Source: an uncultured Lachnospiraceae bacterium (GTDB lineage Bacteria > Bacillota > Clostridia > Lachnospirales > Lachnospiraceae). From it: a DNA stretch of 6,743 nt. This document shows positions 5,041-6,743 of the stretch, in pieces. Under the pieces are notes generated by a model that searched no databases, was not told where the DNA came from, and saw only the letters and a list, made by a program, of their open reading frames with translations. Every line of letters begins with the position of its first letter. The first letter of the stretch is position 1. The position numbers and the translations under genes were made by a program. The stretch is taken from the NCBI GenBank assembly GCA_905236615.1, contig CAJORC010000405.1, positions 1-6,743 on the forward strand, in the 5' to 3' direction.

Positions 5041-6633
5041 AATAACGATATATTAAAGAGCAAAAGTTATCTTTATCTTACGGAATTTTTCGCCGGAATG
5101 GCGGTTATGGCAGTGGAACTCGGAGCCAGCAGATTGCTGGCTCCTTATTTCAGTTCTTCGCAGATAGTTTGGACAATTATAATCGGTACAATAATGATCG
5201 CGATGGCTCTGGGAAATGTGATGGGCGGAAGATGGGCAGATAAAGATCCGGATCCGGCAAAGCTTTTCCGCAGGATGATCATTGCGGCTGTATGGATTGC
5301 TGCAATACCTCTTCTGGGAAAATATATCATCATTGCTATTACAGGTCTGCTTATAGTTACGGTAAGCACTAACCTTCTTATTTGGGCGGCTTTTCTTGCA
5401 TGTATGATAATTTTTGTGTTTCCGCTTTTCCTGCTCGGTACGGTTACACCTTCCCTGATACGCTATACGGTATCAGACCTTGAGGAGAGCGGAAGTGTTG
5501 CGGGAAGGCTTGGAGCATGTAATACGATCGGAAGTATAATCGGTACATTTGCCCCGACCTTTATAACCATTCCTTCGGTTGGAACTTCCGTAACTTTTCT
5601 CATCTTTTCGGGAATACTGCTGATACTGGCAATTCTGTATTTTATTTTCGGAAAGAACGGTAAAAAGATCATTGCATCTTCACTCGTTCTCTATATCCTT
5701 TGCTGTGTGTTTGGGCATTCATCATCTTTTGCATTCTGGGAGAAGAACCTGACTTTTGAAGGTGAGTCGGTTTATAATTACCTGCAGGTCCGTGATGATG
5801 CAAAAGCAACTTATCTTTCTACAAACGTTATGTTTGGTGTTCAGTCGATACGGATGAAGTCAGATGAACTTAGCGGAATGTACTATGATTATGCCCTTGC
5901 TGCGCCGGTAATGGCTGGAGCTGCAGAAAAAGATGATGCAGACATTCTTGTTCTGGGGATGGGCACAGGTACGTTTGCTTCGGAATGCAGAAAGTATTTT
6001 CCCAATGCGGAACTTACAGGAGTGGAGATCGATGACAGGATAACGGATCTTGCTCATAAATATTTTGAACTGCCTGAGTCAACAAAGGTCGTGACCTATG
6101 ACGGAAGGGCTTATCTGAATGCAGATGACAGTAAATATGACATCATAATGGTCGATGCATATCAGGATATCACAATTCCCTTTCAGATGAGTTCGAAGGA
6201 GTTTTTCAGTCTTGTTAAAGGGCACTTAAAAGATAATGGCATAATGGTTGTAAATTTAAATATGTCTGCAGGAGAGGGAAATACGATAACGACTTATCTT
6301 TCCGATACCATAGCAAGCTGTTTTGAAGATGTTGAAACTATCGACGTTCCGGGTTACACGAACCGCGTTCTTTTTGCAGGAAACGGTGACTTGAAGACGA
6401 CTCTTGCCTCATCTGCAGCTTCAGTCGGAGATCCGGCACTGGAGAAACTTATGAAAGACGTAAGCCTGAAATTAGAACCATGGGAAGCAGGAGATAATAT
6501 CTTTACTGATGATAAGGCAGCAGTTGAACTCATGGGCATGCAGACTATAGATGCACTGATATCCAAAGAGTCGGCACAATATAAGGAAATCTTCAGAAAA
6601 GAAGGATTTAAGGGGCTTATGGAAGCGCTCTGA
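5038..6633 (+). CDS. membrane protein fused to a spermidine synthase-like domain
   Basis: A 531-residue protein with a membrane half (about seven hydrophobic segments between 12 and 225) followed by a cytoplasmic polyamine-aminopropyltransferase-fold domain (about 240-500). The membrane half carries the block ELGASRLLAPYFSSSQIVW (27-45) typical of 'fused MFS/spermidine synthase' proteins. The enzyme half has a Rossmann glycine loop G307-M-G-T-G-T312, an acidic ribose-binding loop GVEID (328-332), DGR (355-357) and the VDA strand end with Asp373. True spermidine synthases have GGGDG in the glycine loop and Asp-x-x-Asp at the catalytic site. Here the glycine-loop Asp is Thr310 and the second Asp is Gln376. 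Binding of an S-adenosyl compound is therefore likely, but spermidine synthesis is unproven and methyl transfer or another substrate is possible. It starts with TTG and probably shares a transcript with the upstream cation exporter. A terminator follows 4 nt after the stop. Confidence 0.85.
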   Translation: MNNDILKSKSYLYLTEFFAGMAVMAVELGASRLLAPYFSSSQIVWTIIIGTIMIAMALGNVMGGRWADKDPDPAKLFRRMIIAAVWIAAIPLLGKYIIIAITGLLIVTVSTNLLIWAAFLACMIIFVFPLFLLGTVTPSLIRYTVSDLEESGSVAGRLGACNTIGSIIGTFAPTFITIPSVGTSVTFLIFSGILLILAILYFIFGKNGKKIIASSLVLYILCCVFGHSSSFAFWEKNLTFEGESVYNYLQVRDDAKATYLSTNVMFGVQSIRMKSDELSGMYYDYALAAPVMAGAAEKDDADILVLGMGTGTFASECRKYFPNAELTGVEIDDRITDLAHKYFELPESTKVVTYDGRAYLNADDSKYDIIMVDAYQDITIPFQMSSKEFFSLVKGHLKDNGIMVVNLNMSAGEGNTITTYLSDTIASCFEDVETIDVPGYTNRVLFAGNGDLKTTLASSAASVGDPALEKLMKDVSLKLEPWEAGDNIFTDDKAAVELMGMQTIDALISKESAQYKEIFRKEGFKGLMEAL

Positions 6634-6637
6634 TAGA

Positions 6638-6668
6638 GAAAGGCAGCTGTTATAAGGGAGCCTTTTTT
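6638..6668 (+). terminator. probable intrinsic terminator of the rightward operon
   Basis: GAAAGGC (6638-6644) can pair with GCCTTTT (6660-6666; six Watson-Crick pairs plus one G-U) across a 15-nt loop, with the 3' arm running into a six-T tract (6663-6668). It begins 4 nt after the stop of the spermidine synthase-like gene. The stem is short and the loop large, so it is a fair rather than strong terminator. It would not work well in the reverse direction. Confidence 0.6.
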
Positions 6669-6673
6669 GCCGC

Positions 6674-6725
6674 CGGATGCCAAATCGTAAGATTTGAGCA
6701 ACGGCGTTGCAAAAACGGACATCCG
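6674..6725. other. compact three-way-junction element at the window edge
   Basis: An outer stem CGGATG (6674-6679)/CATCCG (6720-6725) encloses two perfect hairpins. One is CAAATC-GTAA-GATTTG (6681-6696), with a GNRA-type tetraloop. The other is GCAAC-GGC-GTTGC (6698-6710). An A-rich joiner (6711-6719) completes the junction. All 17 base pairs are Watson-Crick. It lies after the terminator, has no uridine tract of its own, and may extend beyond the window. I do not recognise it as a named RNA family. It could be a dispersed intergenic repeat, a structured 3' or 5' element of the next transcript, or a small RNA. The same pairings hold on both strands, except that the GNRA loop exists only on the plus strand. 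Confidence 0.5.
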
Positions 6726-6743
6726 ACGTCATTTTGTCAGAAA

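Noticed and set aside
6472..6732. 86-codon minus-strand frame overlapping the end of the spermidine synthase-like gene and the structured element.
   Set aside because: It runs antisense through a well-supported gene and a terminator, has no ribosome site I can support, and shows no domain.

Overview
The window reads as an ordinary chromosomal stretch from a low-to-mid GC anaerobic Firmicute, most likely a Clostridia/Lachnospiraceae-type bacterium. This is an inference from the AT-leaning codon use, strong AGGAGG-type ribosome sites, TATAAT promoters, and the type of CDF transporter and membrane-fused spermidine synthase-like protein present. No phage, insertion sequence, CRISPR array, tRNA or rRNA is visible.

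Layout: bases 1-189 hold no supportable gene, only a leader with a small inverted repeat and a tandem 7-mer. A small VanZ-like membrane protein (190-582, +) follows and runs tail-to-tail into a leftward operon, overlapping its last gene by 30 bp. That operon, read from right to left, is clpS (3729-3430), clpA (3428-1212) and aat (1209-553), with gaps of only 1 and 2 nt. A divergent promoter region (3730-3812) separates it from a rightward pair: a CDF-family cation exporter with an Asn/Asp/Asp/Asp (manganese-type) metal site (3813-4997), and, 40 nt later, a membrane protein fused to a spermidine-synthase-fold domain that starts at TTG (5038-6633). A probable intrinsic terminator (6638-6668) closes the rightward unit. 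The last ~70 bases fold into a compact three-way-junction-like element that runs to the window edge.

How the genes work together: the leftward operon packs the core of the bacterial N-degron pathway into one transcript. Aat attaches Leu/Phe to N-terminal Arg/Lys, ClpS recognises the resulting N-terminal residue, and ClpA unfolds the substrate for ClpP, which is not in the window. Key residues are intact in all three. This is the most notable biology here, because the set is best known from proteobacteria, whereas model Firmicutes use ClpC. The two divergent units appear to be driven by face-to-face extended -10 promoters whose predicted transcripts overlap at their 5' ends. I see no strong evidence for a wholly new system. 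The best leads are the compact N-degron operon, the promoter arrangement, the altered active site of the spermidine synthase-like protein, the doubled cytoplasmic domain of the CDF protein, and the structured element at the right edge.
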